From Clostridia bacterium (GTDB taxonomy: Bacteria; Bacillota; Clostridia; Oscillospirales; CAG-382): 8,278 nt of DNA. Of this stretch, positions 1 through 7,131 are shown one piece after another; within the stretch, counting starts at the first letter, position 1, and the number at the start of each line of letters is the position of its first letter. A model generated the notes under the pieces. It had not been told where the DNA came from and did no database searches. It was given only the letters and a program-made list of their open reading frames with translations. Position numbers and translations under genes: made by a program. The stretch lies in the NCBI GenBank assembly GCA_017938055.1, contig JAGBCG010000021.1, forward strand, positions 1-8,278, in the 5' to 3' direction.

Positions 1-585
1 ATGGGTGAGGATATGGAGCTTGTGGTAAAGCTTCATTCATATTGTCTTACAAATAAAATTGCTTATTCAATTAAATATGCGACCGATGCGGTTTGCTGGA
101 CACAGGTTCCCGAAAAGTTAGGTGACCTTAAAAAGCAAAGAAAACGCTGGCATCTTGGACTTTTCCAGACTATGTGGAAACACAAAAAGATGATGGCAAA
201 TCCAAAGTATGGAGCAGTTGGTTTTATATCATATATGTATTTTCTTTTGTACGAACTGCTTTCGCCGTTTATTGAGGTGTTTGGAGTTTTTACAATGATT
301 GCAGCGTATTGCATTGATTTGTTGAATTTGCCGTTTATGCTGCTTTTTATGCTGATTTATGCATCCTATAACTCTATACTTACACTGACAGCTTTCTTTT
401 CAAGAATACAGACCATTGACTTAACAGTAAAGCCGAAAGATTGCCTGAAAGCAATTATGCTTTGCTTTTTTGAGGTTACAACGCTAAGATTTATTATGGC
501 ATTTGTCCGCCTTACAGCATTTAAAGGCTACAAAAAGAAAAAGCTCGATTGGGGACGAATTGAGCGAAAGAAAATGAATATTTAA
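1..585 (+). CDS. Membrane glycosyltransferase family 2, C-terminal part (cut by window start)
   Basis: This is the last 194 codons of a processive-type family 2 glycosyltransferase. Such enzymes polymerise a sugar from a nucleotide-sugar donor at the cytoplasmic membrane, as in cellulose or poly-GlcNAc synthases. The fragment opens with a GED motif (residues 2-4), matching the acidic 'ED' motif of the catalytic domain. The acceptor-site QxxRW motif follows as QRKRW at 46-50. After it come strongly hydrophobic stretches at about 73-100, 106-133 and 149-172, and a basic tail. The catalytic DxD region must lie upstream of the window, so the ATG at position 1 is almost certainly internal. No PilZ domain is visible after the membrane segments. 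The gene ends 22 bases before the start of an EAL-domain gene, so the two are probably co-transcribed and the polysaccharide may be under c-di-GMP control. The sugar cannot be told from this fragment. Confidence 0.85.
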   Translation: MGEDMELVVKLHSYCLTNKIAYSIKYATDAVCWTQVPEKLGDLKKQRKRWHLGLFQTMWKHKKMMANPKYGAVGFISYMYFLLYELLSPFIEVFGVFTMIAAYCIDLLNLPFMLLFMLIYASYNSILTLTAFFSRIQTIDLTVKPKDCLKAIMLCFFEVTTLRFIMAFVRLTAFKGYKKKKLDWGRIERKKMNI

Positions 586-607
586 CAGAGGCGAGGTGAT
601 ACGAAAA

Positions 608-2491
608 ATGAAAAAGTTTACTGCAGTTTTTGCAGCTTTACTTGCGTTGTGCATAAATTTTGCATATGCCGAGGTAATAACCACTCAAAAGACCGATGGA
701 TATTGCGACTATGTATATGTCGCAGGAAGTCCTGACAGGTATCCGTTTGAGTATTATGACAATAAAGACGATGAATACAAAGGCATTATCCCGGAAATGT
801 TGAAAAAAATCTCTGAGAGCACAAACATAGACTTTGTATATATAAATGGTGATAAGACAGATAAAAATTCTATGGGTGAAAATTTGCAGGTAGAGATTGT
901 AACATTTACAGAAGATGGATATACTTATGGGAAGGACTATATTGAGCTGCTTTCCTATGAGAATGAGGGAAAAACAAAAAAATGCGGACTTGTTTTTACA
1001 AGCCTTGCAGATGAAGATATGATTGCAAAAATTAAAATAGCAGCAAATGAAATTACTGTCAATGAAAGAAATGGTATATATTTATCGTATGCGTCTGAAA
1101 AACCAAAAACAAGTTATATGTGGACGATAGCTGCTATCATTCTTTCAATGTTGCTTGTTGCGTTTATAGTCATATTGCTTCTTCGGATAAAGCGAATGAA
1201 AAGAGAATATACGGCAGATAGAATGACAGACAGCGAAACTGGTATGGGAAATCTGCAGTTTTTCAAATATCATTTCCGTTACACAATAAGCGATATTTCA
1301 AGAAGTCTTTATTACATTGCATATATCATTTTGGACAGCAGCTACCTTCGCTCGTATCACGGAGACAGTTCTTTTGATGACGTGCTCAAATACACAGCAT
1401 CCGTTCTTTCGGAAAATACCGGTGATAGAGAAATATCGGCACGTATTACCGAAAACGGCTTTGCCTTTGCGTTTCAATCCACAAACGATGAGGATGCAGA
1501 AAAAAGACTAAAAGAGGTTATGAATAAACTCAATAGTTTTGAGGTGGTGAAGGAGAAAAACAACAAACTTGTGTTTCATTCTGCTGTCTATCATCTTGGA
1601 AGTTCTGACAGGAATTGTGAAATTCTTCTTTTTAACCTCAGAAAGAACTGTAACAGAATTTTCGGCACTGAAAAGCAGATTTTATTTTGTGATACTCACT
1701 CTATGAATATAATTCAAGAGGAAAAGAAAATTACAGAGAGTATCTTGAAGGGGTTTGAAAATAACGAATTTAAGATGTATCTGCAATTTATTGTTGATAA
1801 TAAAACTAAAAAAATTACTTCGGCAGAAGCACTTTCAAGATGGGATAATCGTGAGAAAGGACTTATCGGGCCGGTAAAATATATTGAAAACATGGAAACG
1901 GCAGGACTTATCAGTAAGCACGACTTTTATATGTTTGAGCGTGCTTGCCGACAGCTTGAAAAATGGAAAGATACTAAATTAAATAATATCACGCTGTCTT
2001 GTAACTTTACAAGAATAACCCTTTCTGAAGAAAACTTTATTGATAAACTCAAGATGATTTGCAATGGATATAATTTTGATAAATCAAAAATAGCCATAGA
2101 AATTACTGAGGATGCCATTGAAAAGGACAGAGAAACAGCGACAAAGAATGTAAGACTATGTAAGGAACTCGGCTTCAGGGTTTACTTAGATGATTTGGGC
2201 AGCGGATATACCTCCCTTGCGAATCTATGTGATTATCCTATTGATGTGGTTAAGATTGACCGTGATATTTTGCTTAAAACAGATACAGACAAGGGCAAGG
2301 ATTTGTTTTCAGGCATCATCGCACTTGCACACAGCCTGAATATTAAGGTTATCTGCGAGGGTGTAGAAACAGAAGAACAAAACACACTCGTATCTTCATC
2401 TGATTGCGACTTCGTTCAGGGATGGTATTATTCCAAGGCACTTCCTTTGGAGGAATGTGAGTCGTTTATACACAAATATTCAAAAATATAA
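608..2491 (+). CDS. Membrane c-di-GMP phosphodiesterase: periplasmic-binding-like sensor, degenerate GGDEF, EAL
   Basis: The predicted enzyme hydrolyses cyclic di-GMP in the cytoplasm. A signal peptide (about residues 1-21, ending AYA) leads to an extracytoplasmic part whose start (about 41-75, YPFEYYD...YKGIIPEML) resembles a solute-binding family 3 domain. A membrane helix follows at about 171-193. The GGDEF-like domain (about 198-345) has TENGF at 281-285 in place of the GGDEF signature, so it should not make c-di-GMP. The EAL domain (about 378-620) looks intact: E407 of the EAL motif, N466, E498/E501 of ExTE, D528-D529 of the DDLGSG loop, K549, E587 and Q604. I start at ATG 608 (627 residues). 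The longer frame begins with GTG 596, but that GTG lies within the ribosome binding site GAGGTGAT (593-600), leaving about 9 bases to the ATG. It follows the glycosyltransferase by 22 bases. The sensor half is shorter than a full binding domain, so its ligand is unknown. Confidence 0.88.
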   Translation: MKKFTAVFAALLALCINFAYAEVITTQKTDGYCDYVYVAGSPDRYPFEYYDNKDDEYKGIIPEMLKKISESTNIDFVYINGDKTDKNSMGENLQVEIVTFTEDGYTYGKDYIELLSYENEGKTKKCGLVFTSLADEDMIAKIKIAANEITVNERNGIYLSYASEKPKTSYMWTIAAIILSMLLVAFIVILLLRIKRMKREYTADRMTDSETGMGNLQFFKYHFRYTISDISRSLYYIAYIILDSSYLRSYHGDSSFDDVLKYTASVLSENTGDREISARITENGFAFAFQSTNDEDAEKRLKEVMNKLNSFEVVKEKNNKLVFHSAVYHLGSSDRNCEILLFNLRKNCNRIFGTEKQILFCDTHSMNIIQEEKKITESILKGFENNEFKMYLQFIVDNKTKKITSAEALSRWDNREKGLIGPVKYIENMETAGLISKHDFYMFERACRQLEKWKDTKLNNITLSCNFTRITLSEENFIDKLKMICNGYNFDKSKIAIEITEDAIEKDRETATKNVRLCKELGFRVYLDDLGSGYTSLANLCDYPIDVVKIDRDILLKTDTDKGKDLFSGIIALAHSLNIKVICEGVETEEQNTLVSSSDCDFVQGWYYSKALPLEECESFIHKYSKI

Positions 2492-2540
2492 AAACTATGT
2501 CATAACTGATTTTAATATTACATTTTTTGCAAAAAAACTA

Positions 2541-2569
2541 TTGATTGTATACTTGCTTTGTGATATACT
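2541..2569 (+). promoter_or_regulatory. Sigma-A promoter P1 upstream of the aminotransferase-trpS operon
   Basis: The -35 box TTGATT (2541-2546) and -10 box TATACT (2564-2569) are separated by exactly 17 bases. A TG two bases before the -10 (2561-2562) gives an extended -10. An A-rich run (2531-2537) just upstream of the -35 could act as an UP element. Transcription would start near 2576, leaving a leader of about 47 bases before the ATG at 2623. This is read from the sequence alone. Confidence 0.72.
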
Positions 2570-2582
2570 ATATTGGTATAAT
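2553..2582 (+). promoter_or_regulatory. Overlapping sigma-A promoter P2 with perfect -10
   Basis: A second promoter is interleaved with P1. It has -35 TTGCTT (2553-2558), an 18-base spacer, and a perfect TATAAT (2577-2582) with its own extended TG (2574-2575). Its start would be near 2589, giving a leader of only about 34 bases. Because its boxes overlap those of P1, polymerase could not occupy both at once. Confidence 0.62.
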
Positions 2583-2622
2583 TATAAGTGGCAGTATGCC
2601 TGTAAACAGGAGATGTAAAAAA

Positions 2623-3807
2623 ATGGAATTCAAATTTTCTAATAAAGTAGAGCCTTTAAAGCCATCAGCAATACGTGAGATTTTTAAGTCCCTCACAAAC
2701 CCTAATGTAATATCCTTTGCGGCAGGAAATCCCTCTCCGCTGTCTTTCCCTGTAGAAAAACTTCAGGTGCTTGCAAATCAAATTTTTGAGGAAAGCCCGG
2801 CAGCATCACTTCAGTACGGTATTACTGAGGGATATATGCCATTACGTCGGCAGGTTGAAGAAAGACTTCGTTCAAAGTTCAATACTGGTCGTGATTTTGA
2901 TGATACAATTATCACATCGGGTGGACAGCAGGGTATAGACCTTGTGGCAAAGGTGCTGTGTAATGAGGGTGATACAGTTGTGTGTGAAACACCCAGCTTT
3001 ATTGGTGCACTCAATGCTTTTCGCAGTCACGGAGCAGTGCTTAAAGGACTTGATGTGGGTGAGGACGGAATTAATCCGGATGAACTTGAAGCAATACTTA
3101 AAACTGATAAAAGGGTAAAGCTTATATACCTTATACCAACATTCCAGAATCCTGCGGGAATTACCATGTCCCTTGAAAAGAGAAAGGCAGTTCTTGATTT
3201 GGCAAAGAAGTATCAGGTGCCGATTTTGGAGGACAATCCATATGGTGAGCTTAGATTTTCGGGAGAAAATATACCCACAATCAAGAGCATGGACGATGAG
3301 GGAATTGTAGTTTACAGCGGCTCGTTCTCAAAGGTGCTAAGTGCGGGTATGAGAATAGGCTTCCTTTGCGGACATAGTGAATTAATAGGTAAGGTTGCAG
3401 TTGTTAAACAGACAAATGATGTACATACAAACCAGTTTTTCCAGATGCTTTGCTCAAAGTTTATTGATACCTATGGTCTTGATGAGCATATAAAGGGAAT
3501 ATGCGACCTGTACAGAGAAAACTGCAGGACAATGATAAGCGAAATGGAAAAGAATTTTCCTGACAAGGTCAAGTTTACCCGTCCTGACGGTGGTCTTTTC
3601 CTGTGGTGTACAATGCCCGACGGAACAGATATGAAAAAGCTTATAGCAGACTTTGTTGCAAATGATATTGCGGTTGTTCCGGGATCAACCTTTATGCCGG
3701 ATCTTAACAGGATGTGCTATTCTTTCCGTATGAACTATTCAATGCCCACAAAGCAGCAGATAGTAAAGGGTGTTGAAATAATGGGAAATGTACTTAAAAA
3801 CTATTAA
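2623..3807 (+). CDS. PLP-dependent aminotransferase, class I/II (COG1167-like, no DNA-binding domain)
   Basis: A fold-type I aminotransferase of 394 residues, of the branch that includes LysN/ARO8 2-aminoadipate and aromatic aminotransferases and the enzyme half of MocR regulators. No N-terminal winged-helix domain is present, so it is an enzyme rather than a MocR regulator. Visible landmarks are GNPSPLSFP near the N terminus, YGITEGYMPLR, TSGGQQGIDL, N176-P-A-G, D204-N-P-Y207 (Asp pairing with the PLP ring nitrogen, Tyr with its phenolic oxygen), the Schiff-base lysine K237 in SGSFSK, and the carboxylate-binding arginine R369 in SFRMNYS. I use ATG 2623, preceded by AGGAG (2608-2612). The frame stays open upstream to 2545, but that stretch lies on the promoters. 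It begins an operon, with trpS starting 17 bases after its stop. Substrate is uncertain: an aromatic amino acid would fit beside trpS but is only a guess. Confidence 0.88.
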   Translation: MEFKFSNKVEPLKPSAIREIFKSLTNPNVISFAAGNPSPLSFPVEKLQVLANQIFEESPAASLQYGITEGYMPLRRQVEERLRSKFNTGRDFDDTIITSGGQQGIDLVAKVLCNEGDTVVCETPSFIGALNAFRSHGAVLKGLDVGEDGINPDELEAILKTDKRVKLIYLIPTFQNPAGITMSLEKRKAVLDLAKKYQVPILEDNPYGELRFSGENIPTIKSMDDEGIVVYSGSFSKVLSAGMRIGFLCGHSELIGKVAVVKQTNDVHTNQFFQMLCSKFIDTYGLDEHIKGICDLYRENCRTMISEMEKNFPDKVKFTRPDGGLFLWCTMPDGTDMKKLIADFVANDIAVVPGSTFMPDLNRMCYSFRMNYSMPTKQQIVKGVEIMGNVLKNY

Positions 3808-3824
3808 TCGAGAGGATTTCAATA

Positions 3825-4859
3825 ATGAGCGAACAGATTGTAAATGTACAGGAAAATAAAGAAGAACCAAAAAAAAGAATTTTTTCGGGAGTTCAGCCAA
3901 GCGGAGTACTAACTCTTGGAAATTATCTTGGAGCAATAAAAAACTGGGTTACACTTCAGGACGACTATGAATGTCTTTACTGTGTGGTTGACCTTCATGC
4001 TATCACTGTAAGACAGGTGCCGGCTGATTTGAGAAAACATACACAGGAAGCACTTGCACTTTATATTGCGTGCGGAATAGACCCTGAAAAAAGCTGCGTG
4101 TTTGTGCAGAGCCATGTACCTGCTCACGCTGAGCTTTCATGGGTGCTTGGATGTAATACCATGTTCGGCGAGCTTTCCAGGATGACACAATTTAAGGATA
4201 AATCTCAAAAGCATGCAGATAATGTTAATGCGGGACTTTTTACATATCCCGTGCTGATGGCGGCAGATATATTGCTTTACGGGACAGACCTTGTGCCTGT
4301 AGGTGCGGACCAGAAACAGCATGTTGAGCTTGCACGTGATATTGCAGGAAGATTCAACGGCGTTTACAGCGACACCTTCACAGTACCCGAACCTTTCTTT
4401 GTCAAGACTGGTATGAAGATTTATTCCCTTACTGACCCTACAAAAAAAATGAGTAAATCAGACCCCAATCCAAAGTCATATGTTTCCATTATTGAAACAA
4501 GAGACGAAACAATAAAGAAAATCAAGAGTGCCGTTACCGACTCTGATACTGCGGTAAGATATGCACAGGGAAAAGACGGTATAAATAACCTTATGTCAAT
4601 TTATTCCTCATTTACGGGAAAAGGATATGATGAAATTGAAAGAGAATTTGATGGTAAAGGCTACGGCGAATTTAAAGCAGCTGTTGGTGAGGTGTGTGCA
4701 GACGGACTTGAGAGTGTAAGAAACGAATACGCTCGTCTTGTCAAGGATAAGGCATACCTTGAGGAAGTTATGAAAAAAGGTGCTGACACTGCATCATATC
4801 TTGCACGTAAGACACTTTCAAAGGTATATAGAAAAGTCGGATTTTATTCAGTTAAGTAA
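3825..4859 (+). CDS. trpS: Tryptophan--tRNA ligase
   Basis: This class Ic aminoacyl-tRNA synthetase charges tRNA-Trp with tryptophan, using ATP, in the cytoplasm. The HIGH-equivalent lies in PSGVLTLGNYLG (residues 25-36), GADQKQHVELARD at about 160-172 belongs to the adenylate/tryptophan site, and KMSKS is intact at 208-212. The protein is 344 residues, against about 330 usual for the family. The excess is a charged N-terminal extension of about 16 residues before KRIFSGVQPSG. The start at ATG 3825 is supported by GAGAGGA at 3810-3816. It lies 17 bases after the aminotransferase stop and 19 bases before the next gene, so it is an internal operon gene. There is no room for a T-box leader immediately upstream, and the operon leader at about 2576-2622 is also too short for one. 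Confidence 0.96.
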   Translation: MSEQIVNVQENKEEPKKRIFSGVQPSGVLTLGNYLGAIKNWVTLQDDYECLYCVVDLHAITVRQVPADLRKHTQEALALYIACGIDPEKSCVFVQSHVPAHAELSWVLGCNTMFGELSRMTQFKDKSQKHADNVNAGLFTYPVLMAADILLYGTDLVPVGADQKQHVELARDIAGRFNGVYSDTFTVPEPFFVKTGMKIYSLTDPTKKMSKSDPNPKSYVSIIETRDETIKKIKSAVTDSDTAVRYAQGKDGINNLMSIYSSFTGKGYDEIEREFDGKGYGEFKAAVGEVCADGLESVRNEYARLVKDKAYLEEVMKKGADTASYLARKTLSKVYRKVGFYSVK

Positions 4860-4878
4860 GTGTTGAAAGGATAATAAC

Positions 4879-5991
4879 ATGAATAATACGGTTGTTGAAA
4901 CGGCAACAGAGGCAATAGCAGCCTTTGATATTACTCAGACACCTCTGTATCTTGTAATTGCGGCTCTTTGTGCTTTCTGTATTTCCGTTGCATTTACACC
5001 AGTAATAAGAGTTCTTGCTTTTAAGCTTGGAGTTACGGATGTACCAAAGGACGGCAGAAGAATGCATAAAAAAGAAATGCCCCTGATGGGCGGACTTGCC
5101 ATATTTATTGCTTTTCTTTTGTCAACATTGATTTTCTGTAAGCTTGATACAAGAACTGTGGGGATGCTGCTTGGTGCTACTCTCATTGTTGTTACGGGAA
5201 TTATCGACGATAAGTACGAAATGCGTGCAATAGTAAAACTGCTGTTGCAGATAGCAGCAGCAATTATTGCGGTGCTGTCGGGAATAGAGATGGACTATGT
5301 AAATTTCTTTGGCAAAATTATACAGTTCGGCTCGTGGTCAGGTTTGGTGACGGTGGTGTGGATTGTTGCACTTACAAATGCAATAAACCTTATAGACGGT
5401 CTTGACGGACTGTCATGTGGCATTTCTACAATTTCATCCTTTACACTGCTTGTGTCACTTATATACACAGACACACCTTTTACAGTTATAGTAATGATAG
5501 GTATACTCGCAGGAAGCTGTCTTGGCTTTCTTCCATTTAATTTCAATCCTGCAAAAATCTTTATGGGAGATACGGGAGCACTGTTTCTTGGATATACACT
5601 GAGCGTACTTTCAATAACGGGATATTTCAAGCTCAATGCGATTGTTACGTTCTGGGTACCTTTTCTTGTGTTTGCAATTCCTCTTGTCGATACAACCTTT
5701 GCATTTATAAGAAGAATACTGACCGGAAGAAGCCCATTTTCAGCTGATAGAGGACATCTGCATCACAGACTAATAGACAGAGGCTATGACCAGAAGCATG
5801 CAGTACTGATTTTGTACGCAGTAAGCGGGATATCGGGATTTGCGGCAGTGCTTATGTCATTTGGAAGCTTTGTTGGCGGACTTGTGATGCTTTGTGTTGC
5901 AATAGCAATCCTTGTTTTGAATATGCTTTTTGCATCGGAGGAAGTAGAAAAAAAGGCTGAACAAGATAAGGAAGCACAAGAAGATAGGTAA
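4879..5991 (+). CDS. TagO/WecA-type undecaprenyl-phosphate GlcNAc-1-phosphate transferase
   Basis: An integral membrane enzyme of the MraY/WecA/TagO superfamily. Family members move a sugar-1-phosphate (usually GlcNAc-1-P from UDP-GlcNAc) onto undecaprenyl phosphate, the first step of teichoic acid or other wall glycopolymer synthesis. The 370 residues contain about ten or eleven hydrophobic segments and the expected cytoplasmic-loop motifs: D54-V-P followed by the basic GRRMHKKEMP loop and MGG, D110-D111, NAINLIDGLDGL (167-178), FMGDTG (228-233), and HLHH at 293-296, typical of WecA/TagO rather than MraY. The tail (about 354-370) is very rich in Glu, Lys and Gln and is probably cytoplasmic. 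GAAAGG at 4865-4870 precedes the ATG. It is the third gene of the run after trpS. Donor sugar identity is inferred from family, so I give no firm symbol; tagO/wecA would be the usual names. Confidence 0.9.
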   Translation: MNNTVVETATEAIAAFDITQTPLYLVIAALCAFCISVAFTPVIRVLAFKLGVTDVPKDGRRMHKKEMPLMGGLAIFIAFLLSTLIFCKLDTRTVGMLLGATLIVVTGIIDDKYEMRAIVKLLLQIAAAIIAVLSGIEMDYVNFFGKIIQFGSWSGLVTVVWIVALTNAINLIDGLDGLSCGISTISSFTLLVSLIYTDTPFTVIVMIGILAGSCLGFLPFNFNPAKIFMGDTGALFLGYTLSVLSITGYFKLNAIVTFWVPFLVFAIPLVDTTFAFIRRILTGRSPFSADRGHLHHRLIDRGYDQKHAVLILYAVSGISGFAAVLMSFGSFVGGLVMLCVAIAILVLNMLFASEEVEKKAEQDKEAQEDR

Positions 5992-6013
5992 ACCAAAGCT
6001 GTAGGAGGTCATT

Positions 6014-6787
6014 ATGAATAATCACCGTGATCTGCTTGGTATAATTTTAAATGTTCTGTTTGCGGTTTTAGTCCTTGCTATAATAATTCTTGGACTAAAT
6101 AGAATGGGACTATATAATTTGCCAGAGCAAATTGAAAATTTCATATTTTCCTCCGAAAAAGAACAAAAAGAGGAAAATGTTGATGACAGCCAGATTTATA
6201 ATACGGTAGAATATGATGAAAATAAGTATTCGAAGGTTGAAAAAACGGCTGTGACATATGAAAATGCTAGACAACTGCTCCTGTCTGTTGACAGCACGCG
6301 GAATTATCATCATGAGGTAGTTGTGTCACGAAAGAGTGAAAGTGCACAGGACTCAGTAAAGGTAATATTGAAAAGGCAAGATGGGCTGTATAATGCAGAA
6401 CTGTATTCGATAAGCGGGAAGCTGCTTAAAATAATCTCAGAAAAAGATGGTAAAATCACCGTTAAAGAGTATCAAAACGGGTATCAGGTCAGAGAATTTA
6501 CTCATCCTGCAGGAAACTTTAAGGTTACGGAGCTTGCGGGGGTAGTTGTTGAACCAGAGAATTTTCTGTCAGGGGATTATGAGCTGTCAGAAGGTGAATT
6601 TTCGGTAATTCAGGGAGATTTTGGAATAGAGCTTGAAATTGTTTTTGATACAGTAATGGAAAGCTATACACAGCGTGAGGTGTATAGAATAAACGTGGAT
6701 TATGGAATGGTAACAAAAGCACTTTGCTATGAAAACGAAGTGCTTGTATACGAGCTTGAAACATATGCATTAAGGGGATTGAATTAG
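6014..6787 (+). CDS. Single-pass membrane protein of unknown function
   Basis: I do not recognise this 257-residue protein. It starts with a short polar stretch and one strong membrane helix (about residues 8-30, LLGIILNVLFAVLVLAIIIL). A Glu/Lys/Asp-rich linker follows (about 45-80), then a domain of about 170 residues with alternating hydrophobic and charged residues typical of beta strands (for example VKVILKRQDGLYNAELYSISGKLLKII). The pattern of short strands around an xDGxxxxE-like turn recalls LolA/RseB-type open beta-barrels of envelope proteins, but this is impression only. The domain probably lies outside the membrane. A near-ideal AGGAGGT (6003-6009) precedes the ATG. The gene follows the TagO/WecA-type gene by 22 bases, so a role in the cell envelope is plausible. 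Its TAG stop (6785-6787) overlaps the stop of the opposing gene. Confidence 0.8.
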   Translation: MNNHRDLLGIILNVLFAVLVLAIIILGLNRMGLYNLPEQIENFIFSSEKEQKEENVDDSQIYNTVEYDENKYSKVEKTAVTYENARQLLLSVDSTRNYHHEVVVSRKSESAQDSVKVILKRQDGLYNAELYSISGKLLKIISEKDGKITVKEYQNGYQVREFTHPAGNFKVTELAGVVVEPENFLSGDYELSEGEFSVIQGDFGIELEIVFDTVMESYTQREVYRINVDYGMVTKALCYENEVLVYELETYALRGLN

Positions 6788-7080
6788 TATAAAAACAGAG
6801 TGCTGAGTATAAGCGTAAAAATAGACTGAGAATCGTCCTTTGTGTTGCCGGACATCAAAAGAATAAGAAGTAGCATGTATAAATCATCAAAACTGCTGTC
6901 ATTCTCTTTTGATGAATTATTTAGTGAACCTTTTTCATTGCTTGCGGACTGTGACATTGGTGCATTGTCAAAAACACTTGTTGGACGTGAAAAATAATTG
7001 TTTTTCAGGGTCATTTGCTTAATTGCATCCTTGTTGGGATATACTTTTATATATCCTTTTCCGGTTTCGTTTGTGTACAT
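6784..7080 (-). CDS. Small hypothetical protein with hydrophobic C terminus
   Basis: I do not recognise this 98-residue protein, but it looks real. The ATG (7078-7080) has a good site, GAGGT, 5 bases upstream, and the gene follows another small gene on the same strand by 51 bases. The N-terminal third is basic and Tyr/Asn-rich. The middle (about 40-64) is low-complexity Ser/Asn/Glu and likely disordered. The C-terminal third has two short hydrophobic runs, DDLYMLLLILLM (65-76) and IFTLILSTLFLY (87-98), split by a polar SGNTKDDSQS turn. The runs are too short for two ordinary membrane helices, so they may form a membrane-associated hairpin or an amphipathic oligomerising element. I recall similar DLLLLALILLLLS-plus-hydrophobic-end short proteins in other Clostridia, without known function. 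The TAA stop shares bases with the TAG of the opposing gene. Confidence 0.62.
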   Translation of the reverse strand: MYTNETGKGYIKVYPNKDAIKQMTLKNNYFSRPTSVFDNAPMSQSASNEKGSLNNSSKENDSSFDDLYMLLLILLMSGNTKDDSQSIFTLILSTLFLY

Positions 7081-7097
7081 AATAACCTCACTTGCTG

Positions 7098-7124
7098 CTG
7101 CGGCGGATTTCCGCCGCAGGTTTT
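7098..7124 (+). terminator. Strong GC hairpin with short T tract; probable plus-strand terminator
   Basis: A perfect 9-bp inverted repeat, CTGCGGCGG (7098-7106) and CCGCCGCAG (7111-7119), encloses a 4-base ATTT loop. On the plus strand it is followed by GTTTTACATATTTT, a passable U tract. On the minus strand it is followed by CAGCAAG and then a ribosome binding site, so it is not a terminator in that direction. It may end transcripts running out of the operon that finishes at 6787. On the minus strand it would be a hairpin lying 12 bases after one stop codon and 7 bases before the next Shine-Dalgarno. Confidence 0.55.
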
Positions 7125-7131
7125 ACATATT

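Noticed and set aside
2523..2536. Palindrome of six T, GC, six A just after the EAL gene
   Set aside because: The stem is almost pure A-T with no loop and no following T tract, so it is a poor terminator. It more likely serves as AT-rich DNA upstream of the promoters.
2492..2622. Possible riboswitch (T-box or c-di-GMP type) between the EAL gene and the aminotransferase gene
   Set aside because: The predicted leader is only about 34-47 bases and shows no conserved T-box sequence, GEMM-like core or terminator.
2623..3807. MocR/GntR-type transcription regulator
   Set aside because: The aminotransferase lacks any N-terminal winged-helix region; the open frame upstream of 2623 overlaps the promoters and has no DNA-binding motif.
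5295..5636. 113-codon open frame on the minus strand inside the TagO/WecA-type gene
   Set aside because: It lies wholly within a well-supported membrane protein gene, has no convincing ribosome binding site, and its translation resembles no protein; it is a shadow of the real frame.
4879..5991. MraY (phospho-MurNAc-pentapeptide transferase)
   Set aside because: The HLHH motif, GRRMHKK loop and overall motif order fit WecA/TagO better, and the neighbours are not mur genes.
6739..6758. Imperfect dyad around GTATAC near the end of the unknown membrane protein gene, considered as a minus-strand terminator
   Set aside because: Mismatches break the stem, it has no proper loop, only a short TTTT follows on the minus strand, and it is fully within coding sequence.
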